NCBI GenBank assembly: GCA_024277875.1
Contig: JAJRUI010000106.1
Location: 1 to 45,769, forward strand
Origin: Deferrisomatales bacterium
GTDB taxonomy: Bacteria > Desulfobacterota > Deferrisomatia > Deferrisomatales > Deferrisomataceae
DNA: 45,769 bases
Direction of reading: 5' to 3'
Shown: in pieces, positions 32,500 through 40,713 of the stretch
Position numbering within the stretch: position 1 is the first letter of the stretch
How the letters are laid out: the number at the start of each line of letters is the position of its first letter
The notes under the pieces: model-generated
Database searches by the model: none
What the model saw: only the letters and a program-made list of their open reading frames with translations
What the model was told of the DNA's origin: nothing
Translations under genes and position numbers: made by a program

Positions 32500-34863
32500 T
32501 CAACGCGCGTCCCACGGCAGGGGCAATTGCCCGGGTGAGCCGGCGGCGGGAACCGTGAACCGGAACACGGCGCCCCGGCCGGGTTCGCTCTCCACGTGGA
32601 TCTCTCCGCCCATGTGTTCGACGATCTCCCGGCAGATCGCCAGGCCGAGACCCGCGCCGGAACGGGCTCCGTTGGGGGCGCGGACGAACTTTTCGAAGAT
32701 CCGGGCCTGGTGCTCGGGCCCGATGCCCGGGCCCGTGTCGGAAACGGTCACCTCCACCACGCGGCCGTCGCGCCACCCGGCAGCCACGCACACCGTGCCC
32801 TCGGTCGTGTGCTTGAGCGCGTTGCCCACCAGGTTGAACAGGACCTGGCGCAGGCGGTCGGGGTCTGCCCGCACCGCCGGCAGGGCGCCGTCCACCCGCT
32901 TTTCCAGCCGCACGGGCCGGCCGGACACCAGGGGGCGCGCCTGGTGGAGCACCTCGTCCACCGCGTCTTCCAGCTGGACGGCCTCGATCGCGAAGTCCAT
33001 CCGGCCGGCCTCCAGGCGGGACAGGTCCAGGAGGTCTTCGATCAGCCGGAGCAGCCGCCGGCCGCTCTGGGCGATGCGCTCGAGACTGTCGCGTTGCTCC
33101 CCGGACACCGGTCCGTCCAGCCCCTCGATCATCGCCTCCGAATACCCGATGATGCAGTTGAGCGGGGTGCGCAGCTCGTGACTCATCTGCATGAGAAACT
33201 CGGTCTTGACCCGGTCGGCCACCTGGAGGGCCTCGTAGGCCGACCGCAGTTCGGCCGTCTTCTCCCGTACCTGGCGCTCCACGTCCGCATACGCGTGCTG
33301 GAGGGCCTGGTGGGCCTGGCTCAACTCCCCGTACACCTTGAACAGGGTCTGGGTCTTCTCCCGGTCTTTGCGCTGGGCCTCCTTGAGTTCGGACACGTCC
33401 CGGACCACCGCCTCCACCTCGGTGCGGCCGCCGTCCCGGGCGAGGCGCAGGCTGAGCAGGGCCGGAAACCGCTGGCCGTCTCCCCGGACCAGCTCCAGTT
33501 CGTGGTTGTGCAGGCGGCCCCGGCCCCTGAGCCGGGCGACGAGTTCGGGCCACGCGCCGGCAACGACCAGGAGGTCGGGCAGGGTGACGCGGCGCAACTC
33601 TTCCGGGGTCCGCCGCAGCACCTGGCACAGGGACCGGTTGAACAGCCGGAACCCGCCGCCCTCGTCCAGCACGGCCACGCCGTCCGGACTCATCTCGAAG
33701 AACTCCCGGAACCGCTGTTCGCTCGCCCGGCGCCGGTCGTCGCTGGTGGCCACCCGGTGGGCCATCACGTCCAGGCTCCGCGCGATCTCGTCCACCTCAT
33801 CGTCACCGTCCACGGCCGGTTCGGCAACGGACCGGGCCTTGTCCCGCAAGCGGACCCACGGCCGGGCCATCCTGCGGGCGGCCAGCCACGCGGCCAGCCC
33901 GATCCCCAGCAGCGAGGCCAGCGTCAACAGCTCGATGCGTGTCTCCAGGGACGGGGGCAGTTCCGGGATCGGGGGGCCGCCTGCGGCCTCCAGTTCGGCC
34001 GCCACGGCCGCGGTGTACACCAGCCCGGCGGGCCGGTCGTCCCCCTCCGGGCCCGCGTCGAGCCAGACCGGGGCGAACGCGAGGTACCTGCCGGCTTCCG
34101 GGCCGAGCACGCCGCTGCGGCCGTCCGGAGCGGCTCGCCGGATCCGGGAGAGGACGGCCCCGGCCTCGGGTACGCCCGTCCCGGCCGTGAAGGACGGGAA
34201 CGACACCGGGATGCCGTCCGGGCCGAGCAGCAGCAGGACGCGGTTGCGGTACGGGTCGTCCGGGGGGGGGGAGCCGCCCGACAGGAGCGTGGCCAGGTGT
34301 ACCGGGTCGAGGGCGCCGGCCAGGATGCGGTCGGGGTGGGCGGCGGGTCGCAGGAAGAACGCCAGGGCGCGCCCCCCGGGCAGGGGCGCCAGCCAGGGGG
34401 TCCCCGGTGGGAGCCCCGGTGGGACCCGGTCGACCAGGTCGGCAAGGTTCGTCCCGTTGCCCGCGTCGGCCAGGACCTGCCCGTCCGGTCCAAAACAGGC
34501 GACCCGGCGGTACACGGGCACCCACACCCGGACGGGGGCATCCCGCTCGTCACGGGCGGTGACCGGCGACAGGGTGGTCCTCCGGAACCGGTCGTAGCTT
34601 GCCGGGGAGGGGGGGACGAGGCCCAGGGTGCGCAGGTCGTCGGTGCGGCGGGCCAGGAACACCGACACCCGGTCTGCCGCCCGGCTCGTACGGGTGAGGA
34701 GGGCGGCCCGGGCCCACTCCCGGCGGCTCTGGGCCCCCATCTCGGCCACCTCCTTGCGCATCCGGTGGACCGAAACGGCCGAGAGTACCCCCAGGGTAAC
34801 CAGGGGCACCTGGGCGATCAGCAGCAGGGCCAGTAGCAGCCTGCGTTCCGTGGCGCTCTTCAT
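32500..34863 (-). CDS. Membrane-bound PAS sensor histidine kinase
   Basis: 787-residue sensor kinase. TM1 at ~8-30, a ~270-residue extracytoplasmic sensor (Cache-like by size), TM2 at ~300-325, HAMP, PAS (RFREFFEMSPDGVAVLDEGGGFRLFN), a coiled coil (~490-550), HisKA with MSHELRTPLN, and HATPase_c with NLVGNALKHT, DTGPGIG and SGAGLGLAI. ATG chosen with GGAGA 4 nt upstream. No response regulator is adjacent; the receiver-kinase hybrid at 39.4 kb is a distant candidate partner. Signal unknown. Confidence 0.93.
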   Translation of the reverse strand: MKSATERRLLLALLLIAQVPLVTLGVLSAVSVHRMRKEVAEMGAQSRREWARAALLTRTSRAADRVSVFLARRTDDLRTLGLVPPSPASYDRFRRTTLSPVTARDERDAPVRVWVPVYRRVACFGPDGQVLADAGNGTNLADLVDRVPPGLPPGTPWLAPLPGGRALAFFLRPAAHPDRILAGALDPVHLATLLSGGSPPPDDPYRNRVLLLLGPDGIPVSFPSFTAGTGVPEAGAVLSRIRRAAPDGRSGVLGPEAGRYLAFAPVWLDAGPEGDDRPAGLVYTAAVAAELEAAGGPPIPELPPSLETRIELLTLASLLGIGLAAWLAARRMARPWVRLRDKARSVAEPAVDGDDEVDEIARSLDVMAHRVATSDDRRRASEQRFREFFEMSPDGVAVLDEGGGFRLFNRSLCQVLRRTPEELRRVTLPDLLVVAGAWPELVARLRGRGRLHNHELELVRGDGQRFPALLSLRLARDGGRTEVEAVVRDVSELKEAQRKDREKTQTLFKVYGELSQAHQALQHAYADVERQVREKTAELRSAYEALQVADRVKTEFLMQMSHELRTPLNCIIGYSEAMIEGLDGPVSGEQRDSLERIAQSGRRLLRLIEDLLDLSRLEAGRMDFAIEAVQLEDAVDEVLHQARPLVSGRPVRLEKRVDGALPAVRADPDRLRQVLFNLVGNALKHTTEGTVCVAAGWRDGRVVEVTVSDTGPGIGPEHQARIFEKFVRAPNGARSGAGLGLAICREIVEHMGGEIHVESEPGRGAVFRFTVPAAGSPGQLPLPWDAR

Positions 34864-34923
34864 GGGGTCTCCGCGGGCGGAAGACCCCAATCTACTCCAC
34901 GCGTGCGGGTTTGGGAAGGGGGC

Positions 34924-35331
34924 TCAGGCCGCGGCTCGGACCCTCTCCCGGAGCCGCTGGCACGGCCCGATCACGTCCCGGAGGGCCGTGTAGGTGGCGG
35001 CCACGCCGGGGCTGGCCCGGAACATCCCGGGCAGCCACCGGTCCCGCCAGGTTCCGAACCGGTGGCGCAGCTGCCGGAACAGCTTGCGCAGTTCTCCCAG
35101 GTCTTCCGGGCCGGTCAGGTGGATCACGGCATCGAAACCACCGTTCCCGTTGCGCACCCGCAGGCAGCGCGTGCGGACCTCGATCGAGAACCCCTGGGCC
35201 TCGAGCTGGATCCAGGCCCGCACCAGCCGTTCGTGGTCTGCCGGCGCCAGGAGACCGGCAGGATCCACGCCCCTGGGCACCAGGGGGGCCAGCCGGGCCA
35301 GGATGTCCCGGGATGTGGTGACGGGTTCCAT
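34924..35331 (-). CDS. Uncharacterised 135-residue protein
   Basis: No family recognised. The protein is soluble, mixed alpha/beta, and rich in Arg and Leu, with RDILARLAPLVPRGVDPAGLLAPADHERLVRAWIQLE, then FSIEVRTRCLRVRNGNGGFDAVIHL and a C-terminal helical part. A strong purine-rich site (AAGGAGGCGAGGAG) precedes the ATG. It ends 60 bp before the kinase and may be cotranscribed with it. Confidence 0.65.
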   Translation of the reverse strand: MEPVTTSRDILARLAPLVPRGVDPAGLLAPADHERLVRAWIQLEAQGFSIEVRTRCLRVRNGNGGFDAVIHLTGPEDLGELRKLFRQLRHRFGTWRDRWLPGMFRASPGVAATYTALRDVIGPCQRLRERVRAAA

Positions 35332-35439
35332 CTCCTCGCCTCCTTGCTGAAGGGAAACGGACGGCCCGACCTCGCTCGTGCAGACATGCACAACCCGTGC
35401 CCGTTGCCTTCTACCTCGCCCGGATGCTACCGTTGCCCC

Positions 35440-35937
35440 ATGGAATCTCGGGCCGTTGCATCGCCGGAAGGGTCGTGCTATCTTCCCGGGTCCCTTGTGT
35501 GGGAGGCCATGGGCGCGGCCCTGGACGAGGCCCGCCGGGCCCGGGCCCGGGGCGAGGTGCCGGTGGGCGCGGTGCTGTTGTGGGGCGGCCGGATCCTGTG
35601 CCGGGCCCACAACTTGAGGGAAATCCGGGGCGACCCCCTGGCCCACGCCGAGTGCCTCGTGCTGGGAGAGGCTGCGCGACGACTCGGGCGGTGGCGGCTG
35701 GACGAGGCCACGGTGGTGGTAACCCTGGAACCGTGCCCCATGTGTGCGGGCGCGCTGCTCCAGGCCCGGGTGCCCCTTCTCGTGTACGGCGCGGCCGACC
35801 CCAAGGCCGGGGCGGCGGGCACCCTGTACGATCTGACGGACGACCCACGCCTGAACCACAGGCTGCGGGTCGTCCGGGGCGTCAGGGCCGCGGAGGCGGG
35901 GCAGCTCCTGCGGGAGTTCTTCGCGGGGCGCCGGTGA
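35440..35937 (+). CDS. tadA: tRNA-specific adenosine deaminase TadA
   Basis: Zinc deaminase that converts wobble A34 of tRNA-Arg(ACG) to inosine. Active-site motifs: HAE in DPLAHAECLVLGE and PCPMCAGALLQARV. Also GEVPVGAVLLWGG at the front and AGAAGTLYDLTDDPRLNH. 165 residues from this ATG. The true start may be later: a GTG at 35497 or ATG at 35509 would match the family N-terminus better, and a TTGCAT-17-TATCTT promoter-like pair (35456-35484) lies inside the long version. It precedes the tRNA-Ser/SRP RNA/dnaX cluster. Confidence 0.92.
   Translation: MESRAVASPEGSCYLPGSLVWEAMGAALDEARRARARGEVPVGAVLLWGGRILCRAHNLREIRGDPLAHAECLVLGEAARRLGRWRLDEATVVVTLEPCPMCAGALLQARVPLLVYGAADPKAGAAGTLYDLTDDPRLNHRLRVVRGVRAAEAGQLLREFFAGRR
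35456..35484 (+). promoter_or_regulatory. Promoter-like hexamers bearing on the tadA start
   Basis: TTGCAT and TATCTT with a 17-nt spacer. If used, transcription starts near 35491 and only GTG 35497 (nearly leaderless) or ATG 35509 can be the start codon. Confidence 0.35.
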
Positions 35938-35968
35938 GCGGGGGTCCCGAACGGCGATGATCGGGCGC

Positions 35969-36059
35969 GGAGAGGTGGCCGAGTGGTCGAAGGCGGCAGA
36001 CTCGAAATCTGTTGTACCTCTCGTGGGTACCGGGGGTTCGAATCCCTCCCTCTCCGCCA
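35969..36059 (+). tRNA. tRNA-Ser (anticodon CGA)
   Basis: 91 nt including an encoded CCA. Acceptor stem GGAGAGG with CCTCTCC, discriminator G. Anticodon stem CAGA/TCTG holds the loop CTCGAAA, anticodon CGA at 36003-36005 (reads UCG). A long variable arm follows (GTACCTCTCGTGGGTAC), as expected for class II tRNA-Ser, and the T arm has GGTTCGAATCC. Confidence 0.97.
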
Positions 36060-36178
36060 ATCGTTTTCTACCGCCGTTCCTCGGGGGAGGGATTCGAGGC
36101 GGAGCGACGAACCCGCCAGCTCCACTTTTCCCCGGGTCGGGCTCGCTGGTGACGGCGTCCTCCGGCGGGAGGGCGGCG

Positions 36179-36284
36179 GGGATGGCTGGGCCCTGCGCAA
36201 CGAAGGCGTGGTGAACTCCGTCAGGTCCGGGAGGAAGCAGCGGTAGCCGTGCCCTTCGTGTGCCGCAGGTCGTCCAGCCATCCC
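36179..36284 (+). ncRNA. ffs: Signal recognition particle RNA (bacterial small type)
   Basis: About 106 nt. Ends pair as GGATGGCTGG with CCAGCCATCC. The apical domain IV has the near-invariant GGTCCGGGAGGAAGCAGC (within 36220-36241), the Ffh/FtsY binding site. The position just before dnaX is the common location of ffs. A pyrimidine-rich run follows (36296-36312). Confidence 0.93.
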
Positions 36285-36327
36285 TGGCGCCCTTCGGCCC
36301 CTTTCCCCTTTTCGGGAACGATCTCTC

Positions 36328-38097
36328 GTGGCGTATCTCGTCCTCGCCCGCAAGTGGCGGCCCCAGACCTTCGAAGAGATCCGGGGGCAGGCCCACATCG
36401 TGCGGGCGCTCCAGAACGGTATCGTCTCCGGACGCATCGCCCACGCGTACCTGTTCACCGGGATCCGCGGGGTGGGCAAGACCTCGGCCGCCCGGGTTCT
36501 CGCCAAGGCGCTGAACTGCGCCTCCGGTCCCACCCCTACGCCGTGCAACGGGTGCGCCGCGTGCCAGGCCATCACCGGCGGCACCAGCCCGGACGTGTTC
36601 GAGATCGACGGCGCCTCCAACAACGGCGTGGAAGACGTGCGCAGCCTGCGGGAGGCGGTGCGATACCCTCCGGTCCAGGGCAACTACCGCGTTTACATCA
36701 TCGACGAGGTCCACATGCTGTCCACGGCAGCGTTCAACGCGCTGCTGAAGACCCTGGAGGAACCGCCCGAGCACGTGGTGTTCGTGTTCGCGACCACCGA
36801 CCCCCACAAGGTGCCTGCCACCGTCACGAGCCGGTGCCAGCAGTTCGATTTCAAACGGCTGAGCAGCCGGGAACTGATGGGCCTGCTGGGGGACATCGCT
36901 GTGGCAGAGGGGATCGCGGTGGATCCCAAGGGGCTGGCGGCGCTCGCCCGGGAGGCCGACGGCAGCGTGCGGGACGCTCAGAGCCTGCTCGACCAGGTGA
37001 TCTCCTATGCGGGCGACACCGTACGGTACGAGGACGTGCGCGACGTGCTCGGCGTGGTGGACCGGGAGTTGGTGCTGGGGGTGGCCCGGGCCGTGCTGGA
37101 ACGCGATCCCCGCCGGGTGGTCGAGGCGGTGGCCGAGGCCGAACGGTTCGGGTACGATGCCCGCCGGTTCGCACAGGACCTGCTCGACCTGTTCCGGGAC
37201 CTGGCCGTGCTCCGGGCCGTGCCCGAGTCCGGGGACCTGGTGGACCTCACCCCCGAGGAGGTGGCAGAGGTCCACGACTTCCTGGACGGCGTGTCCTGGG
37301 AGGATGTGCACGCCCGGTTCGATATGCTGGCCCGGGGGCTCGAAGCGTTGCGCGCGGCTCACCGCCCGGGCACGGTGCTCGAGATGACGTTGCTCAAGCT
37401 CGCGCTCCTGCCCGCGCTCCTGCCGGTGTCCCGGCTGCTCGAGGGGCTGGGGGATGGGCCCGTGCCTGCCGTCGTGAGCGCGCCGCCGTCCCGGAACAAC
37501 CCGGCCCGGGAACTGCGGCGCGCCCTGGACCAGCCTGCGGCCGGCCAGGACGACCGGGCCGGGCCTGCACGCCGGGAGCCGGACCCGCCCGCCCCTCCTC
37601 GCGCCTCCCCGGCGCCGGAGGAGGGACCGCCGCCGGCACCCACCCGGGCGACGGGTTCGGCGGAACCCGAAGACCCGGGCCCGGCGGCCGCCGGGCCCGG
37701 TGGACCGCCCGCGACGGCCGAGGCCCTGTGGACCGCGTTCCTGGCAGAGATCGAGCGGGAAAACCGGCCGGTGTGGAACGTGCTCCGGGAACACGGCCGG
37801 CTCGGTTCGTGGGACGCCGCGACCGGCCGGGCCGTGGTGGTGTACGACGACCCCGACCTCCGGTTCTTTTTCTCGTCCAAGCAAGGGCCCCTGACCGAGG
37901 CCCTCCGCCGGGTGGCCGGGCCCAAGGCCAGGGTGGAACTCGAGAGCGGCGAACCCGCTGCGTCCCGCCCCGATCCCCGGCGGGAGTCCGACCGGGCGCG
38001 GCACCTGAAGCGGGCGGCGCTCGACCACCCGCTGGTGCGCGACGCGGTCGAGATCTTCGACGGCGACGTCGAAGAGGTGCGCGTGCTCAAACCGTGA
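36328..38097 (+). CDS. dnaX: DNA polymerase III subunits gamma and tau
   Basis: 589-residue clamp-loader ATPase. Walker A GIRGVGKT (K51), a zinc module with CNGCAAC, Walker B DEVHML, sensor 1 FATTDPHKVPATVTSRCQQFDFKRL. Domain III follows, then a Pro/Ala-rich linker (~390-460) and a compact C-terminal domain (~460-589) typical of tau. GTG start in the frame directly ahead of YLVLARKWRPQTFEEIRGQ. No clear A-rich slippery site for a gamma frameshift was seen. Confidence 0.96.
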   Translation: MAYLVLARKWRPQTFEEIRGQAHIVRALQNGIVSGRIAHAYLFTGIRGVGKTSAARVLAKALNCASGPTPTPCNGCAACQAITGGTSPDVFEIDGASNNGVEDVRSLREAVRYPPVQGNYRVYIIDEVHMLSTAAFNALLKTLEEPPEHVVFVFATTDPHKVPATVTSRCQQFDFKRLSSRELMGLLGDIAVAEGIAVDPKGLAALAREADGSVRDAQSLLDQVISYAGDTVRYEDVRDVLGVVDRELVLGVARAVLERDPRRVVEAVAEAERFGYDARRFAQDLLDLFRDLAVLRAVPESGDLVDLTPEEVAEVHDFLDGVSWEDVHARFDMLARGLEALRAAHRPGTVLEMTLLKLALLPALLPVSRLLEGLGDGPVPAVVSAPPSRNNPARELRRALDQPAAGQDDRAGPARREPDPPAPPRASPAPEEGPPPAPTRATGSAEPEDPGPAAAGPGGPPATAEALWTAFLAEIERENRPVWNVLREHGRLGSWDAATGRAVVVYDDPDLRFFFSSKQGPLTEALRRVAGPKARVELESGEPAASRPDPRRESDRARHLKRAALDHPLVRDAVEIFDGDVEEVRVLKP

Positions 38098-38138
38098 CCA
38101 CCGTCCCCGGACCGCGGGGCGCGACAAGGAGCGAAGAC

Positions 38139-38459
38139 ATGGCAAAGGGACTCGGCAACCTGATGCGCCAGGCCCAGCAGATGCAGCGCAAGATGGCGCA
38201 GATCCAGGAAGAGCTGGCCTCCCGGTCCGTGGATGTGAGCGCCGGCGGGGGCATGGTGCGGTGCGTGGTGAGCGGCAAGCAGGAGGTGCTCTCCCTCCAG
38301 ATCGAACGCGAGGTGGTGGACCCGGACGACGTGGAGATGCTCCAGGACCTGGTGCTCGCCGCGGTCAACGAGGGGATCAAGAAAAGCCAGGAGATGGTCG
38401 CCGAAGAGATGGGCAAGGTGGCGGGCGGGCTCGGGATGAACCTGCCCGGGCTGTTCTAA
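38139..38459 (+). CDS. ybaB: Nucleoid-associated protein YbaB/EbfC
   Basis: 106-residue DNA-binding dimer of the YbaB/EbfC family. GLGNLMRQAQQMQRKMAQIQEELA, then VDVSAGGGMVRCVVSGKQEVLSLQIE, then DLVLAAVNEGIKKSQEMVAEEM. AAGGAG lies 8 nt before ATG. It follows dnaX as in most bacteria, but the usual next gene recR is missing; an array of hairpins takes its place. Confidence 0.96.
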   Translation: MAKGLGNLMRQAQQMQRKMAQIQEELASRSVDVSAGGGMVRCVVSGKQEVLSLQIEREVVDPDDVEMLQDLVLAAVNEGIKKSQEMVAEEMGKVAGGLGMNLPGLF

Positions 38460-38613
38460 CAGGATGCTGAAAACCCCCATCCGTGGGTTTTTCAACGACG
38501 GCCTCTCGGGGGCGGCCCCATCGAGGCCTCTCAAATCACTCGGGTTTTTAACCCTCGTGATTTGACACCCCATCCTTAGGGGTGCGCGCAGGCCGCTTTT
38601 TCAGCGGCCTGCT
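38460..38613. repeat. Composite hairpin array (palindromic element with inverted ends)
   Basis: The ends are inverted copies (CAGGATGCTGAAAA at 38460-38473; TTTTCAGCGGCCTG at 38598-38611, 12 of 14 paired). In between: AAAACCC/GGGTTTT (38470-38491), GGCCTC/GAGGCC (38500-38528), TCAAATCAC-GGGTT/AACCC-GTGATTTGA (38531-38565), CACCCC/GGGGTG (38566-38584) and CAGGCCGCT/AGCGGCCTG (38589-38611). 38470-38519 is the second copy of repeat B. It probably terminates transcription after ybaB and may be a REP/BIME-like or MITE-like insertion. Confidence 0.75.
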
Positions 38614-38636
38614 AAACGATCGCGACGAGGAAGAAG

Positions 38637-39164
38637 ATGGCGCGACACGGGCTGGTGATCGTCCACACGGGCAACGGCAAGGGCAAGACCACCGCAGCCC
38701 TCGGCCTGGCCCTGCGAGCCGTGGGGCAGGGGCTCAGGGTCTCCGTGGTGCAGTTCATCAAGGGGTCGTGGAAGTACGGCGAGTTGCGGGCCCCCGAGTT
38801 CCTGCCGGGGTTCGAGATCCACCCCATGGGACGGGGGTTCGTGAACCTGGGTGCGCCCGAACCCGACCCGGAGGACGTGGCCCTGGCCCGGGAGACGTTC
38901 GCGGCCGGCCGGGAGAAAGTGCTGTCTGGCGCGTACGACCTGGTGATCCTGGACGAACTCAACTACGCCGTGGACTACGGCCTGGTGGACGTGTCCGACG
39001 TCCTGTCCCTCATCCGGGACAAGCCGGCCCCGGTCCACCTGGTGCTCACCGGACGCAACGCCCGGCCCGAGGTGGTGGACGCGGCCGACCTGGTGACCGA
39101 GATGCGGGAGATCAAGCACCCGTTCCAGAAAGGGATCAAGGCCCAGAAAGGGGTGGAGTTCTGA
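38637..39164 (+). CDS. cobO: Cob(I)alamin adenosyltransferase (CobO/BtuR type)
   Basis: 175-residue P-loop enzyme that adenosylates corrinoids. P-loop HTGNGKGKTTAA, then VVQFIKGSWKYGEL, LVILDELNYAVDYGL, LVLTGRNARPEVVDAADLVTEM and EIKHPFQKGIKAQKGVEF, all CobO signatures. GAGGAAG lies 5 nt before ATG. No other cobalamin gene and no cobalamin riboswitch is nearby. Confidence 0.95.
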   Translation: MARHGLVIVHTGNGKGKTTAALGLALRAVGQGLRVSVVQFIKGSWKYGELRAPEFLPGFEIHPMGRGFVNLGAPEPDPEDVALARETFAAGREKVLSGAYDLVILDELNYAVDYGLVDVSDVLSLIRDKPAPVHLVLTGRNARPEVVDAADLVTEMREIKHPFQKGIKAQKGVEF

Positions 39165-39206
39165 CCCGCTCCGGGCTTTCGCCGACAACCGAGCGAGGAG
39201 GTGATC

Positions 39207-39323
39207 ATGGCCATCAGTGAACGCAGGCGTGAGATCAAACGGCGCCGTCAGCGCCGGGAGAAACGGCTCAAGGAGCGCATCGCCGCCCTCAGGGCGGAGG
39301 CCGGCAAGGCCAAGAAGAAGTAG
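39207..39323 (+). CDS. 38-residue highly basic small protein
   Basis: ATG preceded by a very strong GAGGAGGTGATC site. The peptide is a single charged helix (MAISERRREIKRRRQRREK and on to AGKAKKK), with about half of its residues Arg or Lys. It lies 42 bp after cobO. It could be a small nucleic-acid- or ribosome-associated protein. No family name can be given, but ribosome site and codon use support translation. Confidence 0.65.
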   Translation: MAISERRREIKRRRQRREKRLKERIAALRAEAGKAKKK

Positions 39324-39398
39324 CCCCTGCCTCAAGTAGGGCCCGAGGCGTGCCGATCGGTGCCGGGCCGCCAGCGTGTCGCCGGGGAAAGGGGCCCC

Positions 39399-40601
39399 AT
39401 GGAGCAACAGACCGAAGCGCCCGTGTCCGTTCTGGTCGTCGATGACGACGAGATGATCCGGGAGATCCTGTGCGACTTCCTGGTGCGGGCGGGCTACGAC
39501 GCTGCCGACGCTCCGAGCGGCGAACTCGGGTTGGCCGCCCTCCACCGGCGGCCCCGCGACCTGGTGGTCACGGACGTCATGATGCCCGGCATGGACGGGC
39601 TCGAGGTGCTCCGCCGGGTCAAGGAGAACTGGCCCGAGACCGAGGTGATCGTGGTCACCGGGTACGCCTCCCTGGAAAACGGCGTCCAGGCGATGAAGGA
39701 GGGGGCGTACGACTTCCTGATCAAACCGGTCAAGCTCGCCCAGTTCGACGCCGTGCTCGGCCGCTGCGCCCGCTGGATCCGGTACCGCCGCACCCACGAG
39801 GAACTTCTGGTCGTCCACCGGCGCCTCGAGGAACTGGCCGGCCTGAAGCGCCGGTTCCTCGCCGTTGCGGACCACGAGCTGCGCACCCCGGTCACCGTGC
39901 TCGACGGCATGGTCCGGCTCCTGGCCGCCCGGTCCGGCGAGCTGCCCGACGACCTGGCCAAACGGGTCGAGATCCTGGGCCAGGTCTCCCGGCGCCTGGT
40001 GAGCATCGTCCGGGACGTGCGCGACCTCGTCCAGTCCGACGCGGGGCGGTTCCCGATGGCCCTCGACCGGACCACCATCGTTCCCGTGGTGCGGGGGCTG
40101 CGGACCGACGTGGAGATGATCCGGGCCCTGCGCGAACTGGACATCTCCCTGGACAACCGGGTCCCGGAAGACCGGGTGTTCGAGGCCGACGCGTCCCGCC
40201 TGCGCCAGGCCGTGGGCGAGCTGCTCGCCAACGCGGCCACGGCCACGGCCGACGGCGGTCGGGTCGGCGTGGTGCTCGACGTGGACGGCGCCCGCCCCAC
40301 GCCCCGCCTCCGGGCCGCGGTCACCGACACCGGTGTGGGCATCCCGGAGGACGAGCGCCGGCGCATCTTCGACCTGTTCCACGCCCTGGGCGACGCCCAG
40401 CACCACCACACCTCCAAATACGAATACCAGGGCTCCGGCCTGGGGCTCGGCCTGTCCATCGTCGCAGAGATCGCCCGCGCCCACGGCGGCGGCATCGACC
40501 TGGAGACCGAACCGGGCCGGGGCAGCACCTTCCCCCTCTGGACCCCCCTGGTCCAGGGAAAAGGGGGGGCGGGAAAAGGGGGGACGGAAGGGGGGACGTA
40601 G
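39399..40601 (+). CDS. Receiver-histidine kinase hybrid (cytoplasmic)
   Basis: 400-residue protein: receiver domain (residues 10-125; VVDDDEM, phospho-acceptor D59 in VVTDVMMPG, KPVK), a coiled coil, HisKA with H159 in ADHELRTPVT, and HATPase_c (ELLANAATA, DTGVGI, GSGLGLGLSI). No membrane segment, so it is fed by another kinase rather than sensing directly. Its last ~18 residues are G/K-rich (GKGGAGKGGTEGGT) and its TAG stop is the TAG inside REP copy 1, which suggests that the tail was rewritten by REP insertion. Confidence 0.92.
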   Translation: MEQQTEAPVSVLVVDDDEMIREILCDFLVRAGYDAADAPSGELGLAALHRRPRDLVVTDVMMPGMDGLEVLRRVKENWPETEVIVVTGYASLENGVQAMKEGAYDFLIKPVKLAQFDAVLGRCARWIRYRRTHEELLVVHRRLEELAGLKRRFLAVADHELRTPVTVLDGMVRLLAARSGELPDDLAKRVEILGQVSRRLVSIVRDVRDLVQSDAGRFPMALDRTTIVPVVRGLRTDVEMIRALRELDISLDNRVPEDRVFEADASRLRQAVGELLANAATATADGGRVGVVLDVDGARPTPRLRAAVTDTGVGIPEDERRRIFDLFHALGDAQHHHTSKYEYQGSGLGLGLSIVAEIARAHGGGIDLETEPGRGSTFPLWTPLVQGKGGAGKGGTEGGT

Positions 40602-40616
40602 GTCCGAAACGTCCAA
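40592..40616 (-). repeat. REP copy 1
   Basis: Core GGACGTAGGTCC (40594-40605), minus orientation. Read on the minus strand the unit begins TTGGACGTTT. Its TAG is the stop codon of the receiver-kinase gene. Confidence 0.8.
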
Positions 40617-40619
40617 AAG

Positions 40620-40684
40620 CCCGTTTCACCGAGGGACGTAGGTCCGGTTCGTGCATGACTCTCTGCCCGACCCGTTTCACTGAG
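40620..40684 (+). repeat. Direct repeats left of the transposase
   Basis: CCCGTTTCACCGAG (40620-40633) and CCCGTTTCACTGAG (40671-40684), 13 of 14 identical. They bracket REP copy 2. Confidence 0.7.
40633..40656 (-). repeat. REP copy 2
   Basis: Core GGACGTAGGTCC (40634-40645), minus orientation. On the minus strand the unit begins ATGCACGAAC, again with a start-codon-like triplet 23 nt from the end of the core. Confidence 0.8.
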
Positions 40685-40713
40685 CGATATCACCCAGGCC
40701 TGGGGGTGCCGGG

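Noticed and set aside
36328-38097. Programmed frameshift in dnaX to make gamma
   Set aside because: No A-rich slippery heptamer with a following stem was found in the expected region.
34924-38145. Open frame of more than 1000 codons on the minus strand opposite tadA, tRNA-Ser and dnaX
   Set aside because: It covers an RNA gene and several well-supported genes on the other strand and has the low-complexity composition of a GC-rich shadow frame; only its distal part (34924-35331) is a plausible gene.
38460-38636. Cobalamin riboswitch before cobO
   Set aside because: No B12 box or G-rich core; the region is a series of simple hairpins.
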